DNA of 39,655 bases from Hoylesella enoeca JCM 12259 (GTDB lineage Bacteria; Bacteroidota; Bacteroidia; Bacteroidales; Bacteroidaceae), in the NCBI RefSeq assembly GCF_000613405.1, contig NZ_BAIX01000020.1, positions 1 to 39,655 on the forward strand. Reading direction: 5' to 3'. Shown in pieces: positions 17,727 through 27,221 of the stretch. Made by a program: the position numbers and the translations under genes. The notes beneath the pieces are model-generated. The model searched no databases, had not been told where the DNA came from, and saw nothing but the letters and a program-made list of their open reading frames with translations. Within the stretch, counting starts at the first letter, position 1; each line of letters begins with the position of its first letter.

Positions 17727-17792
17727 GTGCCGTCACTGTTTGCGATTAGTGCCGTCACTGTTTTGAATTAGTGCCGTCACTGTTTTCAATGA
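17727..17792. repeat. Three-unit 22-bp tandem array upstream of the MATE gene
   Basis: Units at 17727-17748, 17749-17770 and 17771-17792 each begin GTGCCGTCACTGTTT and end in an AT-rich variable part. On the minus strand the core reads GACGGCACTAATCGCA, which resembles the ACGG..TAATYGCA core of the arrays at 8177 and 29785. It ends 63 bases before the -7 box of the MATE gene. Confidence 0.88.
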
Positions 17793-17854
17793 ATGGCGAG
17801 GGTGAGTGGTGGAAAAGGTTTGCTTGCTCCGGTATATCCCTCGAATTAAATTCG

Positions 17855-17862
17855 TAACTTTG
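17855..17862 (+). promoter_or_regulatory. -7 element of the MATE transporter gene
   Basis: TAACTTTG ends 18 bases before the ATG at 17881. It lies inside the upstream extension of the reading frame and therefore argues against the start at 17806. No good TTG is at the usual distance. Confidence 0.55.
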
Positions 17863-17880
17863 CGAGGCAAATTCATTGGG

Positions 17881-19215
17881 ATGGAGTTTATTGGAAATTT
17901 ACGAGATAGACAGATCTTGCGTCTGGCCTTACCTTCGATCGTCTCTAATGTCACCGTGCCGCTGCTGGGACTGGTTGATTTGGCGATCGTTGGACATCTG
18001 GGAAGCGCAGCTTATATCGGTGCGATCGCTGTGGGGTCGATGATCTTCAATGTGATTTATTGGATCTTTGGCTTCTTACGAATGGGGACAAGCGGGATGA
18101 CTTCGCAGGCGTTGGGGCAGCGTGATCTCCGTGGAGCGGTGCAGATCCTCATTCGTTCGCTTGTCGTGGGAGGACTGATTGCATTTGCGTTCATTGTGTG
18201 TCAAGTGCCGCTGCGATGGCTTGCCCTCACTGTGATGCATCCGTCGACCGAGATTGCCGCACTCACTTCCACTTATTTCAACATCTGTATCTGGGGCGCT
18301 CCGGCAATGCTCTGTCTCTATGGGCTGACGGGTTGGTTTATAGGGATGCAGAACACACGTATCCCGATGCTGGTCTCCATTGTTCAAAACGTGGTGAATA
18401 TTGCAGCGAGCCTGACACTGGTTTATGGCTTGGGGATGCAGATCGAGGGTGTGGCGTTGGGCACACTCATTGCACAATGGGGCGGATGGGGATTCGCCTT
18501 GGTGCTATGGACGAAGCATTATGTACGGCTGTCTGCCTATGTCAAGGGACTGTCATTGCGCAGGATCTTATCTGAGCGAGGCGGAATGAGACGATTCTTC
18601 GCCGTAAACCGCGACATCTTCTTGCGCACGCTGTTTCTGGTGGCCGTTAATTTGTTTTTCACGGCGGTGGGGGCGAGGCAGGGCGATCTTGTGCTTTCGG
18701 TCAACACGTTGTTGATGACGATGTTCACGCTGTTTTCGTATGTGATGGATGGTTTTGCCTTTGCGGGTGAAGCGCTGAGTGGACGGTATTACGGTGCTCG
18801 TAATTGGGAGGCTTTTGCCGATGTCTGTCGGCGACTGATGCAGTGGGGTGGTGCCGTGACAGCGGTCTTTACCGTGGTCTATGCTTTGGGCGGGAATGCT
18901 TTCCTGAGCTTGCTCACCGATGAGCAGGCGGTCATTGCTGCGGCCGATCGTTATTTTGGATGGGCCGTGTTGATTCCCGTTTCGGGAGCGTTGGCCTTTA
19001 TTTTGGACGGTATTTTCATCGGCTTGACTTTCACCCGACTGATGCTTTCGTCATCGCTCATCGCTTCGGTGGTGTTTTTTGCTCTCTTCTTCTCGCTCTT
19101 CGCCGTGCTGGGTAACCATGCGTTGTGGCTCGCATTCATCGCCTATCTGCTGATGCGCGGCGTTGTGTTGTTGTGGTATTTCGGTCGACTTCGCCGACGG
19201 AAAGAATCTGCCTGA
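17881..19215 (+). CDS. MATE family efflux transporter
   Basis: This is a multidrug and toxin extrusion type cation antiporter of the inner membrane with about twelve transmembrane helices in two homologous halves. The N-terminal landmark is ILRLALPSIVSNVTVPLLGL, then DLAIVGHLG and FGFLRMGTSGMTSQALG; the second half starts around DIFLRTLFLVAVNLFFT with GFAFAGEALSGRYYGARN. This resembles the DinF/NorM branch. The start at 17881 was chosen over the GTG at 17806 because of the promoter at 17855. Length is 444, normal for the family. The substrate is unknown. Confidence 0.92.
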   Translation: MEFIGNLRDRQILRLALPSIVSNVTVPLLGLVDLAIVGHLGSAAYIGAIAVGSMIFNVIYWIFGFLRMGTSGMTSQALGQRDLRGAVQILIRSLVVGGLIAFAFIVCQVPLRWLALTVMHPSTEIAALTSTYFNICIWGAPAMLCLYGLTGWFIGMQNTRIPMLVSIVQNVVNIAASLTLVYGLGMQIEGVALGTLIAQWGGWGFALVLWTKHYVRLSAYVKGLSLRRILSERGGMRRFFAVNRDIFLRTLFLVAVNLFFTAVGARQGDLVLSVNTLLMTMFTLFSYVMDGFAFAGEALSGRYYGARNWEAFADVCRRLMQWGGAVTAVFTVVYALGGNAFLSLLTDEQAVIAAADRYFGWAVLIPVSGALAFILDGIFIGLTFTRLMLSSSLIASVVFFALFFSLFAVLGNHALWLAFIAYLLMRGVVLLWYFGRLRRRKESA

Positions 19216-19243
19216 ACAAGGCTCGGATATGTATGTAAATACG

Positions 19244-19251
19244 TAACTTTG
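19244..19251 (+). promoter_or_regulatory. -7 element of rmuC
   Basis: TAACTTTG followed by C, 22 bases before the ATG at 19274. The -33 TTG is not clear. Confidence 0.5.
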
Positions 19252-19273
19252 CAATCTCACGAATAATAGCTAT

Positions 19274-20649
19274 ATGATTATTTTATCTATTGTGCTCGGC
19301 GGCATCATCGGTGCATTGAGTGCCGCCTTTGTCTTGAATGGAAAACGGAAATCAATCGAGCGCGGTGTCTGCTCGCCGAACAACAGTTGGACCAAGAGCG
19401 CGCTTCGTCGCAGGCCCTGCACGCACAGTTGGAAACTGCCGAGGTGGCTCGGGGCAAACTCAATGAGCAGTTGATGCAGCTCAAAGTGGAATTGGAACGC
19501 ACTGCCACGCGGTTGGAAGCCGAGCAGCAGCAGAATGCACGCGAGATGCAGTTAAGGCGCGAACAGTTTGAACAGCAGTTGAAGACTGTGCAGGAACAGT
19601 TCTCCAACTTGGCTACGAAAGTACTCCATCAGGCATCAGATCAGTTGAAGTCGTCCAATACGGAGTCGATGTCGAATCTCACGGCACCGCTCAAGCAGAA
19701 TATCGAACAACTGCAACAGGCCATCCAGCACACCAATTCGGAGACAGCCAAGAGCACGGCGTCGCTTTCGCAACAACTCCGGGAGATGAGCGAACAAACA
19801 CAGAAGATCGATGCCACGGCCACACGGTTGACCAACGTGATACGTGGCGGAAATAAGGCACAGGGCAATTGGGGTGAACGAATGCTGACAGAGATTCTCG
19901 ACTTGCAGGGATTCCGCTGCGGTGTGGATTATGACGTGCAGCAAGTAATCACCGACGAGAAAGGCAACATCATCGAAAACGACGACAGCGGTAAGCGAAT
20001 GATTCCCGACGTGGTGTTGCACTATCCTAATAACGAAGATGTGGTGATCGACTCTAAGATGTCTATCGATGCTTATTATCAATATGTCAACACCGAAGAT
20101 GAGACCTTGCGCCGTAAATTCGCCGATGACCTGGTGCGAAGTTTGCGCACGCAAGTCACGACCTTGGCACGGAAAGATTACAGCCGATATATCAAGAAGC
20201 CGCGTCGGGCTATCGACTTCGTGATCATGTTTGTGCCCAATGAGGGAGCCTTGCAGTTGGCCCTGCTCCATGATCCCAAGCTCTGGGGCGAAGCCTTTGA
20301 TCGGCAAGTCTTTATCACCAGTCAGCAGAATCTGCTCGCCATCCTCAAAATGATTCAGATTGCTTGGCGGCATTACGCACAGACCGAGAATCAGAAACGG
20401 GTGTTTGACATGGCGGAAGAGATGCTGAAGCGTGTCGGCGACTTTGTGAAACGTTTTGACAAGGTGGGAAAAGACATCGAAACGCTTCACCGGGATTATG
20501 ACGACGCCTACAACAAAGCTTATACCGGCCGGCAGAGTATCGTGCAGAAAGCCAACGAACTCAAAGAGCTCGGCGTGAAAGAAAGTGCCAATCAGCCCAT
20601 CCCTCCGACCGAAACCGAACTATCGATCGACAGAGCAACCGAGCTGTGA
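19274..20649 (+). CDS. rmuC: DNA recombination protein RmuC, frameshifted near 19360
   Basis: RmuC proteins are membrane-anchored, nuclease-fold proteins that limit recombination at inverted repeats. Residues 1-22 form a membrane anchor (IILSIVLGGIIGALSAAFVL). A long coiled coil rich in E, Q, L and R follows up to about residue 190. The RmuC domain has the landmarks GNWGERMLTEILDLQGF, YDVQQ, PDVVLHYPN, VVIDSKMSIDAYYQY, DFVIMFVPNEGAL and SQQNLLAILKMIQIAWR. The anchor and the coiled coil are in different frames. Restoring one base near 19360 (GAGCGCGG to GAGGCGCGG) joins IEARCLLAEQQLDQERA and gives about 458 residues, a normal length. Confidence 0.9.
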
Positions 20650-20768
20650 TCATTTGCTATTGCATGGTGAGTGATGATCCTGACAGCTTCTCGTATCATC
20701 ATGGTGTGTCAATCGTGGATAGTCGTGATATAAGCTGCTGACCGCCAATCGCCAGGCATGAAAAAAGA

Positions 20769-20796
20769 AGCCGTAAGAGACTGATCTCTTACGGCT
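20769..20796 (-). terminator. Rho-independent terminator after rplT
   Basis: A perfect 12-bp stem, AGCCGTAAGAGA (20769-20780) and TCTCTTACGGCT (20785-20796), with a 4-base loop. On the minus strand it is followed by TTCTTTTTT. It ends the infC-rpmI-rplT transcript. Confidence 0.9.
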
Positions 20797-20855
20797 CCCG
20801 AATTATATGACCTTAGGATCTGCAAGAGCCGCATGGCTCTCGATCGTGATCCCGC

Positions 20856-21200
20856 TTATTTCACTTTCGCAACGATGGCTTTGAAAGCCTCGGGATTGTT
20901 GATTGCGAGGTCGGCGAGCACCTTGCGGTTGATCTCGATGCCGGCCTTGTTTAAAGCGCCCATCAACACCGAGTAACTCATACCTTCCAGGCGGGCAGCA
21001 GCATTGATACGCTGAATCCATAACGCGCGGAAGTTGCGCTTCTTGTTACGACGATCGCGATATGCATAAGTCAAACCTTTCTCCCAAGTGTTCTTGGCAA
21101 CGGTCCACACATTTTTTCGTGCACCATAATAACCTTTGGTGAGTTTCAGAATTCTCTTTCTCTTTGCTCTTGAAGCAACGTGGTTTACTGATCTTGGCAT
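20856..21200 (-). CDS. rplT: 50S ribosomal protein L20
   Basis: This early-assembly protein of the large subunit begins [20 protein letters not shown], followed by GYYGARKN and [22 protein letters not shown]. The C-terminal globular part includes [12 protein letters not shown] [16 protein letters not shown]. At 114 residues it is complete. It lies 35 bases after rpmI, in the standard infC-rpmI-rplT order, and in other bacteria L20 represses this operon by binding its mRNA. Whether that occurs here cannot be read from the sequence. Confidence 0.97.
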   Translation of the reverse strand: MPRSVNHVASRAKRKRILKLTKGYYGARKNVWTVAKNTWEKGLTYAYRDRRNKKRNFRALWIQRINAAARLEGMSYSVLMGALNKAGIEINRKVLADLAINNPEAFKAIVAKVK

Positions 21201-21235
21201 AGTTTTCTTTTCCTTTAATTGTTTGACTAATCGGG

Positions 21236-21433
21236 TTAACGCAGACAGAGCAAGTCGCGAACCTGCTTCATGTTAGTGCGATCCACCAATGTCTGGTGCA
21301 CCAAGTTACGTTTCTGCTTCTTTGTTTTCTTAGTCAGGATGTGACTGTGGTAAGCGTGATGTCTCTTGATCTTACCGGTTCCGGTGAAGCGAAATCTCTT
21401 CTTCGCACCGGAATTTGTCTTTACTTTTGGCAT
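21236..21433 (-). CDS. rpmI: 50S ribosomal protein L35
   Basis: A small, very basic protein of 65 residues starts [20 protein letters not shown] and continues with [20 protein letters not shown], typical of L35. It lies 75 bases after infC and 35 bases before rplT. The 75-base gap contains an imperfect inverted repeat (GGTGGCAACG with CGTTACGCACC) that could fold in the mRNA. Confidence 0.96.
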   Translation of the reverse strand: MPKVKTNSGAKKRFRFTGTGKIKRHHAYHSHILTKKTKKQKRNLVHQTLVDRTNMKQVRDLLCLR

Positions 21434-21508
21434 TTTTTGTTTGTTTTGATTTGTTGTTTATTATACGGTGGCAACGCATATACCGGGCGTTACGCACCTT
21501 GTTGTCTG

Positions 21509-22189
21509 TTATTCGTCGGCCTTGTCTTGAATCTTTTTCAGCACGTCGTCGCCGTTCTTCGCATTGGCGAAAATACCGCCGCCTGCCGGCTCCGTGTTCT
21601 GTTCAAGGGCCCGCTCCTCGGCTTCACGCCGTTCGCGATCCAACTTCTGCTGGCTCTTTTTGACTGTGCCGGCCTTCTTGGGTGCGATGTAAAGAAACAT
21701 CTTCTTACCTTCCAGGGCTGGCATCTGCTCCACTTTGCCAAACTCTTCCAAGTCGTTGGCAAACCGCAGCAGCAACACTTCGCCTTGCTCTTTGAACAAG
21801 ATCGAGCGACCCCGGAAGAAGACATAGGCTCTCACCTTGTTGCCGTCTTCCAAGAATTCCTTGGCGTGCTTGAGCTTGAATTGATAATCGTGCTCATCGG
21901 TCTGCGGACCGAAGCGGATCTCTTTGACCTCGACTTTCACCTGCTTCTGTTTCAGCTCCTTTTGGCGCTTCTTCTGCTGGTAGAGGAATTTGGAGTAGTC
22001 GATGAGACGACACACCGGAGGTTGTGCATTGGGTGAGATTTCCACGAGATCCACTCCCAGCTGGCGGGCCATATCCATTGCCTTCCGTGTGGGCATAATC
22101 TCAGATCCGCCATCACTCACAACACGTACTTCCCTTACGCGAATCTGTTCATTCACGCGGTACTGATTCTTCATCTTGTCATTCTTCAT
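21509..22189 (-). CDS. infC: Translation initiation factor IF-3
   Basis: IF-3 binds the 30S subunit and checks start codon choice. The N-domain includes [16 protein letters not shown] and [20 protein letters not shown]. The lysine-rich linker follows ([20 protein letters not shown] written in part: [10 protein letters not shown]). The C-domain includes [20 protein letters not shown] and [18 protein letters not shown]. Past the conserved end, a charged tail of about 45 residues extends the protein to 226. The start is an ordinary ATG, with a second ATG five codons later. It heads the rpmI-rplT operon with its own promoter. Confidence 0.96.
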   Translation of the reverse strand: MKNDKMKNQYRVNEQIRVREVRVVSDGGSEIMPTRKAMDMARQLGVDLVEISPNAQPPVCRLIDYSKFLYQQKKRQKELKQKQVKVEVKEIRFGPQTDEHDYQFKLKHAKEFLEDGNKVRAYVFFRGRSILFKEQGEVLLLRFANDLEEFGKVEQMPALEGKKMFLYIAPKKAGTVKKSQQKLDRERREAEERALEQNTEPAGGGIFANAKNGDDVLKKIQDKADE

Positions 22190-22214
22190 TCAACTACTTT
22201 ATCATTAGCGGCTG

Positions 22215-22244
22215 CAAAGTTAGCGTTTTTTACCGTAACGCCAA
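22215..22244 (-). promoter_or_regulatory. infC operon promoter
   Basis: Minus strand TTG (22242-22244), 19-base spacer, TAACTTTG (22215-22222), about 26 bases before the infC ATG. This is one of the best promoter matches in the window. Confidence 0.8.
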
Positions 22245-22361
22245 AACATTTGCCGGTATATTTTCAGCTCCTGCTCTCAGGCGAGCGGAAATGTTGCCCC
22301 CGCAGTCGTTCTGACAGGTATACGACCTGTGCCACACTACTCGTATAGAAGTGCCCCACAA

Positions 22362-22377
22362 GTATACGACTTCTCGG
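22362..22377 (+). repeat. Dispersed GTATACGAC motif, copy 2
   Basis: GTATACGACTTCTCGG, identical to the minus strand of 12720-12735. Related pieces lie nearby: GTATACGACCTG at 22319 and CTCGTATAGAAG at 22340. These sit in the 300-base gap between thrS and infC, together with the thrS terminator and the infC promoter. Confidence 0.55.
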
Positions 22378-22436
22378 CAGGCAGTCGGGGTCGTGATGCT
22401 GCGGCGTAAGAAAATGGGGAATGACCCATCATAAGA

Positions 22437-22469
22437 AAACGAGGAAGATGCAGGTGCACTTCCTCGTTT
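22437..22469 (-). terminator. Terminator after thrS
   Basis: Stem AAACGAGGAAG (22437-22447) and CTTCCTCGTTT (22459-22469), 11-base loop; on the minus strand it runs into TTTTCTTAT. Located 20 bases after the thrS stop. Confidence 0.75.
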
Positions 22470-22488
22470 AATTGATAAGTTTGATTTC

Positions 22489-24453
22489 CTAATCCTGGGG
22501 ATGGATGTTGGTGACTTCGAGCATCTTTGCCACTTCGGCATTGATGCGCTGGGCAAACGCCTCCATCGACATGGTGGCTTGTTCGCCGCCGCCTTGGCGA
22601 CGCATCGAAACGAGACCTTCGGCGGCTTCCTTTTCGCCCACGATCACCATGTAAGGCACACGCTTGATCTCGTTATCGCGGATCTTGCGACCGATCTTCT
22701 CGTTACGATCGTCGATTGAAGCGCGCACTCCTTGCTCATCGAGGTATTTAGCCACGTGTTTGGCGTAGGCGTTATACTTCTCGGAGATGGGCAGGATGGC
22801 CACTTGGTCAGGGGTGAGCCAGAGAGGGAAGTGGCCGGCGGTGTGCTCAATGAGTACGGCGCAGAAGCGTTCGAGTGAGCCGAACGGTGCACGGTGGATC
22901 ATCACGGGCGTCTTTTTGGTGTTGTCCTCGGCAGTATATTCCAATTTGAAACGTTGTGGCAGGTTGTAATCAACCTGAATCGTTCCCAGTTGCCAACGAC
23001 GCCCAATGGCGTCTTTGACCATGAAGTCGAGTTTGGGTCCGTAGAATGCAGCTTCACCGTAAGCCACTTTGGCGTCGAGACCTTTCTCGGCGCAGGCATC
23101 TTTGATTGCCTGTTCGCTTTCTTCCCAAACCTCGTCGTCGCCGATATATTTCTCTCGGTCTTTGGGATCGCGGAGGGATATTTGGGCTTCGAAGTTATCA
23201 AAGTTGAAGATCTTGAACACTGTCTGTATGATATCCATCACGCGTAAGAATTCGCTCTTGACTTGATCTGGACGGCAGAAGATGTGAGCGTCGTCTTGTG
23301 TGAACGAGCGTACACGGGTTAGACCATGGAGTTCGCCGCTCTTCTCGTAGCGGTAGACGGTGCCGAACTCGGCGATGCGTAGGGGTAGGTCTTTATAAGA
23401 ACGAGGCTTCCAGGCAAACACCTCACAGTGGTGCGGACAGTTCATGGGTTTGAGCATGTATTCCTCGTCTTCTTCGGGCGTGTGGATGGGTTGGAATGAG
23501 TCTTTGCCGTAGTGAGCATAGTGTCCGCTGGTGACGTAGAGGTTCTTCGAGCCGATATGGGGCGTGATGACCTCTTGGTAGCCGAAGCGTTTCTGTATTT
23601 TGCGGAGCATGTCTTGCAGGCGTATGCGCAGTTCTGTGCCTTTGGGTAGCCAGATGGGGAGTCCTTTGCCTACTCGCTCGGAGAACATGAAGAGTTCCAT
23701 CTCTTTACCGATCTTGCGATGGTCGCGCTTCTTGGCCTCTTCGATCATCTGCAAATAGTCGTCGAGCATCTTCTTTTTGGGAAATGTGATACCATAGATA
23801 CGCGTCATTTGTTCGCGCTTGGCATCGCCGCGCCAGAATGCGCCAGCTACACTTGTGATCTTAATGGCTTTGATAGCACCGGTGGACATGAGGTGCGGAC
23901 CGCGGCATAGATCGGTGAAAGTGCCTTGGGTGTAGGTGGATATCGTGCCGTCTTCGAGGTCTTGGTCGATGTGCTCGCATTTGTATTCCTGTCCGTCGGC
24001 CTCGAACTCTTTCAGTGCGTCGGCCTTCGAGACATTTCTGCGCACCACGGGTTCGTCTTTCTTGGCCAACTCGCGCATCTTCTCTTCGATCTTGGGGAAG
24101 TCGCTTTCGCTGATCACGTCGCCTGCTTTGGGCATCACGTCGTAGAAGAATCCGTTTTCGATGGCAGGTCCGAAGCCAAACTGAATACCCGGATAGAGCT
24201 CTTGCAGCGCTTCGGCGAGAAGGTGTGCCGAGGTGTGCCAAAATGTGTGTTTACCCTCTTCGTCCTCGAACTTATAGAGGGCGATGGTCGCATCCTCGTT
24301 TATAGGACGGTTGAGTTCCACTGTCTCGCCATTTACTCCGCAAGATACAACGTCACGGGCGAGAGCCGGCGAAATGCTCTCGGCGATTTGTAACCCGGTT
24401 ACGCCCTGCTCGTATTCACGAACGGAGCCATCCGGAAAAGTGATTTTAACCAT
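22489..24453 (-). CDS. thrS: Threonyl-tRNA synthetase
   Basis: ThrS charges tRNA-Thr. Domain order is normal: a TGS domain (residues 1-60, [20 protein letters not shown]), an editing domain with the [11 protein letters not shown] motif, the class II catalytic core with [13 protein letters not shown] (zinc ligand Cys), motif 2 [20 protein letters not shown] and motif 3 [13 protein letters not shown], then an anticodon-binding domain ([20 protein letters not shown]). Length is 654. It lies upstream of infC in the same direction but is separated from it by a terminator and a promoter, so it is probably its own unit. Confidence 0.97.
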   Translation of the reverse strand: MVKITFPDGSVREYEQGVTGLQIAESISPALARDVVSCGVNGETVELNRPINEDATIALYKFEDEEGKHTFWHTSAHLLAEALQELYPGIQFGFGPAIENGFFYDVMPKAGDVISESDFPKIEEKMRELAKKDEPVVRRNVSKADALKEFEADGQEYKCEHIDQDLEDGTISTYTQGTFTDLCRGPHLMSTGAIKAIKITSVAGAFWRGDAKREQMTRIYGITFPKKKMLDDYLQMIEEAKKRDHRKIGKEMELFMFSERVGKGLPIWLPKGTELRIRLQDMLRKIQKRFGYQEVITPHIGSKNLYVTSGHYAHYGKDSFQPIHTPEEDEEYMLKPMNCPHHCEVFAWKPRSYKDLPLRIAEFGTVYRYEKSGELHGLTRVRSFTQDDAHIFCRPDQVKSEFLRVMDIIQTVFKIFNFDNFEAQISLRDPKDREKYIGDDEVWEESEQAIKDACAEKGLDAKVAYGEAAFYGPKLDFMVKDAIGRRWQLGTIQVDYNLPQRFKLEYTAEDNTKKTPVMIHRAPFGSLERFCAVLIEHTAGHFPLWLTPDQVAILPISEKYNAYAKHVAKYLDEQGVRASIDDRNEKIGRKIRDNEIKRVPYMVIVGEKEAAEGLVSMRRQGGGEQATMSMEAFAQRINAEVAKMLEVTNIHPQD

Positions 24454-24483
24454 AACAAATTAGTTTTTTACCTTAATCGGATG

Positions 24484-24491
24484 CAAAAGTA
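24484..24491 (-). promoter_or_regulatory. -7 element of thrS
   Basis: Minus strand TACTTTTG followed by C, 30 bases before the thrS ATG; no convincing TTG at the -33 position. The remaining part of the 264-base gap to 24718 holds the promoter of the next gene pair and nothing else convincing. Confidence 0.5.
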
Positions 24492-24612
24492 ATGCTTTCT
24501 TGTGACATTAGATCATAAGTCATTGAGTTTTTGCCGGGTAGGGATGACCGTGTTGTGGAGTCCAACAGCAGATGAGTGGCAATGGGATATGGGGGAATCT
24601 TGGCGCGAATGT

Positions 24613-24642
24613 TTGAGATTTTGGAAAGAAATCGTACCTTTG
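24613..24642 (+). promoter_or_regulatory. Promoter of the 5'-nucleotidase gene pair
   Basis: TTG (24613-24615), 19-base spacer, TACCTTTG (24635-24642), leaving a leader of about 70 bases before the ATG at 24718. Confidence 0.75.
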
Positions 24643-24717
24643 CACGTGATGATTGCGCTTCTCGGCATCCTATGGCCGATGATCAGGCGCAGACCTACGG
24701 ATATAAACTAATATATA

Positions 24718-25482
24718 ATGTATAGACAAACACGCTATTGGGGATTGTTGACGATGGTTGCACTCGTCGCTTCCTGTGGTTCGCATTACACGCTGTCGAG
24801 CGTGGAACGCAGCCGAATCCTGATTGATAAGCGGTATGATGCGCAGCCGGATGCTGCCGCAGCCGCTTTTCTTGCACCTTACAAACATCGCGTAGACTCG
24901 ATGATGAGTCCTGTCGTTGGTTCGATGACCCGCACGATAACGGCTCATCGACCGTGGAGTCCACTCTCTAATCTGCTCACCGATATTTTGGTGTGGGGTG
25001 GCAAACGATTTAACGAGCATCCCGACTTTGCTGTTTACAATATGGGTGGTATTCGTGCCGCCCTCGTTCAAGGTGAGGTGACCTATGGCGATGTGGTGGA
25101 TGTGGCGCCGTTTGAGAATAAAATATGTTTCGTCACGTTGTCGGGCGATAAGGTGTTGCAGTTGTTTCGTGAGATTGCTTCTACTGGAGGCGAAGGCGTG
25201 AGTAGCAGTGTGCGGCTGACGATCACGCGAGACGGTAGATTGAAGCATGCCGAAATAAATGGTAGGCCGATAGATCCCACCAAACGTTATCGTATTGCTA
25301 CGCTCGACTATGTGGCTCAGGGAAACGATAAGATGGAGGCTTTCAAGAGTGCAACAGATGTGGTTTCGCCCACGAGTCATGAAAACAATGTGCGCTTTAT
25401 CATCATAGATTATTTGCGGGAAGCTGCTGCGCAAGGCCGAAGTGTTGATGGACCGAATGAAGAACGAATAAAAGTGGAATAA
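24718..25482 (+). CDS. 5'-nucleotidase C-terminal domain lipoprotein
   Basis: This protein corresponds to the C-terminal, substrate-binding half of UshA-type 5'-nucleotidases. It has a signal peptide with lipobox cysteine (VALVASCGS), then the family signatures SPLSNLLTDILVWG, YNMGGIRAALVQGEVTYGDV and PFENKICFVTLSGDKVL, and a late YRIATLDYVAQGNDKM. It has no metallophosphatase half; that half is the next gene, 2 bases downstream. Together the two would make one split enzyme, with the domain order reversed relative to one-chain UshA. Length is 254. An envelope location is inferred from the lipobox. Confidence 0.9.
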   Translation: MYRQTRYWGLLTMVALVASCGSHYTLSSVERSRILIDKRYDAQPDAAAAAFLAPYKHRVDSMMSPVVGSMTRTITAHRPWSPLSNLLTDILVWGGKRFNEHPDFAVYNMGGIRAALVQGEVTYGDVVDVAPFENKICFVTLSGDKVLQLFREIASTGGEGVSSSVRLTITRDGRLKHAEINGRPIDPTKRYRIATLDYVAQGNDKMEAFKSATDVVSPTSHENNVRFIIIDYLREAAAQGRSVDGPNEERIKVE

Positions 25483-25484
25483 CG

Positions 25485-26324
25485 ATGAGACGTATTTATA
25501 TCTTGATGACACTGCTGTGTGTTGGTATGTTGACTGTATCGGCACAGCGTAAACTAATGATCCTGCACACGAACGATACCCACAGTTGCATCATGCCGCT
25601 CAATCCGAGTCTGACAGACACTATGTTGGCAGGGCGAGGAGGATTTCTGCGCCGGGTGGCTATGATTAAAGAAGAACGCAAGAAACATCCGGATCTGTTG
25701 CTCTTTGATAGTGGCGACTTCTCGCAAGGCTCTCCTTACTATACGCTTTTCAAAGGAGATGTAGAGATAGGATTGATGAACGAGATGGGCTATGATGCTT
25801 CGACGGTGGGCAATCACGAATTCGACTTCGGCTTGGAGAATATGGCGCGCATCTTCAAGAAGGCCAAATTCCCTATTCTTTGTGCTAATTACGACTTCAC
25901 AGGAACACCTTTGGAGGGCATCGTCAAACCTTATACGATTATCAAAAGAAATGGAGTGAAGATCGGAGTCTTCGGTATTGATCCAGAGATGGATGGCCTG
26001 GTAATCCATAAGAATTATGAGGGCGTGAAGTATCTCGATCCTGTTTCGACTGCGGAAAAGACGGCTTCGCTACTTAAAAACAAATTGAAGTGCGATGTGG
26101 TGATCTGTATTTCACATTTGGGGTGGGGACTAAAAGGAATGGACGACCAACGAATGATCGCCGGTTCGCGCCATATTGATCTGGTGCTTGGCGGCCATTC
26201 GCATTCTTATTTCGAAACGTTGAAGTATGCGAAAAACCTGGATGGCAAAGAGATTCCTGTTGATCAAAACGGTAAAAACGCTGTCTTTGTCGGGCGTCTG
26301 ATCTTGAATTTCAATAAGAAATAG
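25485..26324 (+). CDS. 5'-nucleotidase metallophosphatase half
   Basis: A secreted calcineurin-like metallophosphoesterase. The signal peptide (MRRIYILMTLLCVGMLTVSA) ends before QRK. Metal-site motifs in order are LHTNDTHS, DSGDFSQGSPYYTLF, VGNHEFDFG, CISHLGWG and LGGHSHSYFE. It ends at 279 residues without the C-terminal nucleotide-binding domain, which is supplied by the preceding gene. With a 2-base gap the two genes are clearly one operon, probably scavenging nucleosides from extracytoplasmic nucleotides. Confidence 0.92.
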   Translation: MRRIYILMTLLCVGMLTVSAQRKLMILHTNDTHSCIMPLNPSLTDTMLAGRGGFLRRVAMIKEERKKHPDLLLFDSGDFSQGSPYYTLFKGDVEIGLMNEMGYDASTVGNHEFDFGLENMARIFKKAKFPILCANYDFTGTPLEGIVKPYTIIKRNGVKIGVFGIDPEMDGLVIHKNYEGVKYLDPVSTAEKTASLLKNKLKCDVVICISHLGWGLKGMDDQRMIAGSRHIDLVLGGHSHSYFETLKYAKNLDGKEIPVDQNGKNAVFVGRLILNFNKK

Positions 26325-26365
26325 CTTTTGACGAGAGGCTTTTTCTCTTTATTCCTCTTTACTCA

Positions 26366-27110
26366 TCATTCGAAATAGAATGTGAGAACGATCATTTTAG
26401 TATGTGCTTCCTTCACCGATAAGGTGTAAGGAAGCATATTTTTATCTTTCAATCGCTTGCTGTGGCCTTGATCGATGGTATTAATCGGACTGAAAAGGAA
26501 TTTCAGTTCGGGGCGGAGTTTGAAGAAAGGAAGATATAAGTCACAACCGACTCCGGTCTCGAAGTATAGATCATGGCGTTTGAGTCGTAAATAATCATTG
26601 CCTTTCCCGCTGAGATTGAGCATTGGATTCACGCCAGCCAACAAATAGGGACGATGATTATTGAATCGCGGGGCGGCAAAGATCAGCTCGGCAGCCGTAG
26701 AGAGATAGACAGTTTTTAGATCTTGATGACGTTCCAACGGATGTCCTTTCTCATCGCGAGTAGTGGTATTTCGGAACGTGATATGCCGTGAACCGAAATA
26801 TAAAGCAGGTGCAATGCGCAGCTGAAAATGTGTGCTCAAACGCATTTCTCCTGCTACTCCCACAGTGAAACCGGCATCCCAATGATCTTGGTCGGTGTTG
26901 ATAATCGTTTCGGTAACAATTCCGTCATCATCAGTGATGAGTTGCGGACGAGCATTTCGCAGTTCGATGTCTTGCAGATGCGTACCTACAAGAATACTGA
27001 AATGCAACGGTCGCAAGTCGATATATGGCTTGTTTTGCACGGTCCGCATCTGAGCTACCATCTATTGTGCAGAAAATCAGTGCCGAAAGCGTGAATATAA
27101 TCCTTCTCAT
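26366..27110 (-). CDS. porT: PorT family outer-membrane protein (type IX secretion), reading frame broken near 27062
   Basis: PorT is a beta-barrel outer-membrane protein needed for type IX secretion. The mature part includes QNKPYIDLRPLHFSILVGTH, alternating beta strands, RPYLLAGVNPMLNLSG, TGVGCDLYLPFFKLRPELKF and a final strand MIVLTFYFE ending in an aromatic residue, as outer-membrane barrels do. The uninterrupted frame starts at 27061 with no signal peptide and a stop codon directly before it. The ATG at 27110 in another frame encodes a clear signal peptide (MRRIIFTLSALIFCTI). One base too many or two too few near 27062 separates the two. Convergent with the nucleotidase pair, 41 bases apart. 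Confidence 0.85.
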
Positions 27111-27186
27111 ATCCTTTTTATAACGTGCGAAAGCGCTTATTATTATATCGAAATCAACTCGAATGGAACGTTAATGAATAAAAAAG

Positions 27187-27208
27187 ATATACCTAAATAT
27201 AGGTATAT
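27187..27208. promoter_or_regulatory. Perfect 9-bp palindrome upstream of the ferredoxin promoter
   Basis: ATATACCTA (27187-27195) and TAGGTATAT (27200-27208) flank AATA. The palindrome occupies the -33 region of the ferredoxin promoter, where no TTG is found, and lies in the divergent gap with porT. It could be a regulator-binding site; which regulator is unknown. Confidence 0.5.
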
Positions 27209-27221
27209 TAAAACTATTTTG

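Noticed and set aside
17727..17792. CRISPR array
   Set aside because: Units are contiguous 22-mers without spacers and no cas genes are present.
19636..20490. 284-codon minus-strand frame opposite rmuC
   Set aside because: Shadow of rmuC, whose domain is clear; no upstream signal.
24502..24711. 69-codon plus-strand frame before the nucleotidase pair
   Set aside because: A strong promoter at 24613-24642 lies inside it, so its 5' half would not be transcribed; no family recognised.
24670..25545. 291-codon minus-strand frame opposite the 5'-nucleotidase lipoprotein gene
   Set aside because: Histidine- and serine-rich translation typical of an antisense frame; the plus-strand gene has lipobox and motifs.
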